Source: Vulcanisaeta souniana JCM 11219 (lineage in GTDB: Archaea > Thermoproteota > Thermoprotei > Thermoproteales > Thermocladiaceae). Taken from it: a stretch of 64,000 nucleotides of DNA. This document shows, in pieces, positions 61,445-64,000 of the stretch. Positions within the stretch are counted from its first letter, which is position 1. Each line of letters opens with the position of its first letter. The notes below the pieces were generated by a model. The model was not told where the DNA came from. It searched no databases and saw nothing but the letters and a program-made list of their open reading frames with translations. The position numbers were made by a program, and so were the translations under genes. The DNA lies in contig NZ_AP026830.1 in assembly GCF_026000775.1 (NCBI RefSeq), positions 124,001 to 188,000 of the forward strand, given 5' to 3'.

Positions 61445-63707
61445 GTAACTCGGTAATTCCCGACTGCGCACCCTTAATTATTGCATCAATAACCCTTATT
61501 GCATTCCTCCTTGAAAGGTAATGATTATCATTACCACAATAAGGTGAATAGACGCACTTTGGACAGCCGTCGGCGCATGTACAATGCGTTAATACGTCAA
61601 GTGATATCCTGAGGACATCATTGATCCTCTTGAGAAGCATCTTGGCTGTACCTGAACCACCAGGGTATGAATCATAGATTATTATATGCCCCGTTGGGTA
61701 TGAAATACCGCCCAGGTCTGTGGGCCCTGCACCAATTACATTCTCGCCAACCATAATGATTACGTGCTCGGTGGCGTGATAAGCCCTACCCCTCTCAACA
61801 ACGTCCATGTTCTCAAATGGACTAAAGGTTATGCTCGGTGCATAAATCACAACACCCTTAGTCTTGAATTCATAACTAAGTGGCTCCACTAAGTCCCTCT
61901 TTTCCACGACCTCACCACTACTGAACCTCTTAACTATGTATCCGTGAACCACCTCCTTAATTGTTAACTTAACATACTGATACGGCACGGAGTTTATCAC
62001 GCCCTCCTCAAGTACCTCATCAATCCTCGGCTCAGAGTTATAGAGCGCTGTTGTGTAAAAGTCGTAGTTACTCGATAACCTCCTTACGTGAGCTGTCCTG
62101 CTGCCCATGTCAAGGCTGCGAACCTCGTAAACCCTACCACCATGGAGATAAACGGCACCATCATGAAGCTCCCTCAACGCCGTGGGCAACTCCCTATAGC
62201 CCACAACCCTCTTATCATCACTAACTATCTTAACCACGTCACCAATGCCCCTAATGCCATGTATTGCCCTTGCAACCTCGCGACCCCTGTCAGTCACCAT
62301 GTAATAATTGCCCCTGGCCTCAACAAGTCCCTCATTAACAAGCAACCTGAGGACCTCCTCGCAGTAATCATCCACTGAACCGACCTTCACGGGTCTCTCG
62401 TAAGCCATTAAAAGGCAATGCCTCCTCGCTATCTCATCATTCCTCCACTCCACATACAAGTCCTCGGGCTTTCTTGTGTAAAACTCGTGAGGGTTGGAGC
62501 TGTAGTACGTACTCATTGGATCATCACCAAGGACCTGAATCACGTAAGCCCTCTGCCCCCTCCTACCAACCCTACCACTCCTCTGTAGGTACTTTGAGTA
62601 GCTGGGTGGTATTGTGGCCATGACGGCTACGTCAATATCACCAACGTCAATACCCATCTCCAGGGTGGGTGTGGATAGTAATACCAGGTACTTGCCCTCC
62701 TTGAAGCCGTCCTCAACCTCATGCCTCTCCTCAATCGTGAGCCCAGCCCTATGAACCCTAACCCTATCACCAAACCCAGCCCTATCGGCATGTCTCTTAA
62801 CCAACTCCACAAACCTATGGCTATCCGCAAACATGAGGCACTTCATGCCCCTCCTAACGCACATCCTAGCCAACTCAGCGGCCTCCGCAAGCCTACCCCT
62901 CCTTATCGGGCTAACCAGCATGTGCCTAGTTAGTCCCCTCCTACCCTCTGGACCCCTGACCAGAACCAAGTCCTCCGCACTAAGCAAATCCCTGGCAAAA
63001 TCAAGTGGGTTACCCACGGTGGCTGTGGAAACAATGAACTGCCAGTCCCTCATGAACCTCCTCACCCTCTTGAGCACGTAGTGGACGTGGGCACCGAAGA
63101 CGCCGTTGTATACGTGAAAATCATCAAGCACCATCACCCTATATCCACGAAGGACGTCCTTAAACTTACTCACGTGGGTCAAGGCCTCACTGACCATGTC
63201 AGGGTTTGTAATGAGTATGTCCGGTGGTGACGAGTAAACCCTGGACCTAACATCACTGGGCGTATCCCCATCATACGGCATTACCGACACATTAATTGCA
63301 GAGAGGTACCTCTGCATCCTAAGTAATTGGTCCCTGGCCAAGGCCTTAGTTGGGTACATGATCATTACCTTAACACCCTCCTTGTCCATCAATGATATTA
63401 ACGGTAGTAGGAAGGCCTCAGTCTTGCCCACGCCTGTCCCAGCCATGATGACCGTGTGCCTACCCCCAGTGATTGCTTGGTAGGCGTCCCATTGAAACTC
63501 ATAAAGCCTATCAACCCCGGCACCCCTCAACTTGCCTATTAACTCCCTCGGTAGGTCAAGGGAGTCCACTGACGGCCCGTAACTCGGCTCCACGGGTTTC
63601 TCCTCATGCACATAAAGAAGAATCCTGGACCTGTCACTACCTAACTCACCTATGAATTCGTCCTCAAGCATGAACTTGGCAACCACCAACCTATCGCTCC
63701 TAATCAT
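61422..63707 (-). CDS. Hrq1/MrfA-like DNA helicase (DUF1998 domain)
   Basis: 761 residues. Walker A AGTGVGKT (89-96), a DEAH variant (VLDDFHVY), STATVGNP and RSGRVGRRGQ are intact. The C-terminal DUF1998 part has the zinc-binding cluster CTCADGCPKCVYSPYCGN. Bacterial MrfA and eukaryotic Hrq1 unwind DNA and help repair cross-links; a repair role is inferred. A zinc-ribbon gene lies 22 bases upstream on the same strand and may be part of the same unit. Confidence 0.9.
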   Translation of the reverse strand: MIRSDRLVVAKFMLEDEFIGELGSDRSRILLYVHEEKPVEPSYGPSVDSLDLPRELIGKLRGAGVDRLYEFQWDAYQAITGGRHTVIMAGTGVGKTEAFLLPLISLMDKEGVKVMIMYPTKALARDQLLRMQRYLSAINVSVMPYDGDTPSDVRSRVYSSPPDILITNPDMVSEALTHVSKFKDVLRGYRVMVLDDFHVYNGVFGAHVHYVLKRVRRFMRDWQFIVSTATVGNPLDFARDLLSAEDLVLVRGPEGRRGLTRHMLVSPIRRGRLAEAAELARMCVRRGMKCLMFADSHRFVELVKRHADRAGFGDRVRVHRAGLTIEERHEVEDGFKEGKYLVLLSTPTLEMGIDVGDIDVAVMATIPPSYSKYLQRSGRVGRRGQRAYVIQVLGDDPMSTYYSSNPHEFYTRKPEDLYVEWRNDEIARRHCLLMAYERPVKVGSVDDYCEEVLRLLVNEGLVEARGNYYMVTDRGREVARAIHGIRGIGDVVKIVSDDKRVVGYRELPTALRELHDGAVYLHGGRVYEVRSLDMGSRTAHVRRLSSNYDFYTTALYNSEPRIDEVLEEGVINSVPYQYVKLTIKEVVHGYIVKRFSSGEVVEKRDLVEPLSYEFKTKGVVIYAPSITFSPFENMDVVERGRAYHATEHVIIMVGENVIGAGPTDLGGISYPTGHIIIYDSYPGGSGTAKMLLKRINDVLRISLDVLTHCTCADGCPKCVYSPYCGNDNHYLSRRNAIRVIDAIIKGAQSGITELPTGGSYD

Positions 63708-63728
63708 CCTACCAACTCATGAACAGCA

Positions 63729-63992
63729 CTACTGGAAATTAATAACTTTGGGCGAATCTAATCTCATGTACTTAATTTCATCACTCGCCTTAAGCCTGAG
63801 CACCCTAGGCTCAATCATAACCAACCTATCCCAATGCTTAACAATAGGTCTCAACTTACCACCGCACCTGGGGCACTTCCTAATCTCGCCCTCCATCTCA
63901 AAATCAATATAGCAATTAACGCACCTAAACGCATTAAGTGCCCTATTGTTGTCGAACCCCAGCGAGGTAATGCTCGGTATCTCCATGATCAC
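63729..63992 (-). CDS. Zinc-ribbon protein upstream of the helicase (start may lie outside window)
   Basis: 87 residues from GTG 63992, or ATG 63986. CVNC (24-27) and CPRCGGKL (about 40-47) make one zinc ribbon, followed by a strand-rich tail. The frame is still open at base 64000, so the true start may be further right. It ends 22 bases before the helicase gene. It could bind DNA or the helicase. Confidence 0.65.
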   Translation of the reverse strand: MIMEIPSITSLGFDNNRALNAFRCVNCYIDFEMEGEIRKCPRCGGKLRPIVKHWDRLVMIEPRVLRLKASDEIKYMRLDSPKVINFQ

Positions 63993-64000
63993 GATGCCGT

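Overview
The window looks like a chromosomal piece of a thermoacidophilic crenarchaeon of the Thermoproteales, closest in style to Vulcanisaeta or Caldivirga. The reasons are an archaeal CPSF1-type ribonuclease, class I HMG-CoA reductase with a DUF35/thiolase partner, an Hrq1/MrfA-like helicase, a tRNA-Pro that carries two introns with one at a non-anticodon site, a secreted G1-type acid peptidase, AGG/AGA-rich coding, and many genes whose start lies about 25-33 bases after a TATA-like box (leaderless mRNAs). The genus is an inference; no rRNA is present. No CRISPR array was seen.

Layout. 1-5.2 kb: end of an ABC solute-binding protein, a DUF917/M29-like pair, a proline iminopeptidase-like hydrolase, RNase HI. 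5.4-10.5 kb: a minus-strand run of Nudix hydrolase, two MFS transporters, RNA 3'-phosphate cyclase and a UbiA prenyltransferase. 10.6-16.9 kb: peroxiredoxin, G1 peptidase, a broken PIN gene with an unknown partner, a coiled-coil surface protein and an unknown membrane/helical gene pair. 17.5-21.2 kb: an operon holding both halves of a Tm-1-like protein plus DUF1097 and ComB-like genes. 21.2-25.6 kb: accessory region with broken and small genes, GIY-YIG, EVE and PD-(D/E)XK-like proteins.

25.7-34.6 kb: the most interesting part, a tightly overlapping four-gene operon of DUF1156 DNA methyltransferase, DUF499 ATPase, an unknown 130-residue protein and an SNF2 helicase fused to a nuclease-like domain. 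It has the parts of a Pgl/BREX- or DISARM-like antivirus system but lacks PglZ, PglX and phospholipase D, so it appears to be a separate architecture. Remains of HEPN/PaREP1- and PIN-type genes follow it.

35-46 kb: a large surface glycoprotein, small unknown genes, a decayed membrane-protein gene, an ABC exporter pair, an SDR, a Rieske oxygenase with one frameshift, an archaeal ATPase preceded by tandem hairpin repeats, and two tandem aspartic-protease-like genes that each carry an in-frame stop. 46-64 kb: tRNA-Pro, dienelactone hydrolase, aCPSF1, membrane GH15, EamA transporter, acyl-CoA synthetase, a KaiC-like ATPase, a mevalonate entry cluster driven from one shared promoter, an isochorismatase, a flippase-like protein and the Hrq1-like helicase.

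A striking property of the window is the number of small or medium genes broken by one frameshift or one stop (4987, 12624, 22283, 24502, 35221, 39701, 43340, 45535 and 45960). They may be real decay in accessory regions, sequencing errors, or in a few cases recoding; read-level checks would decide.
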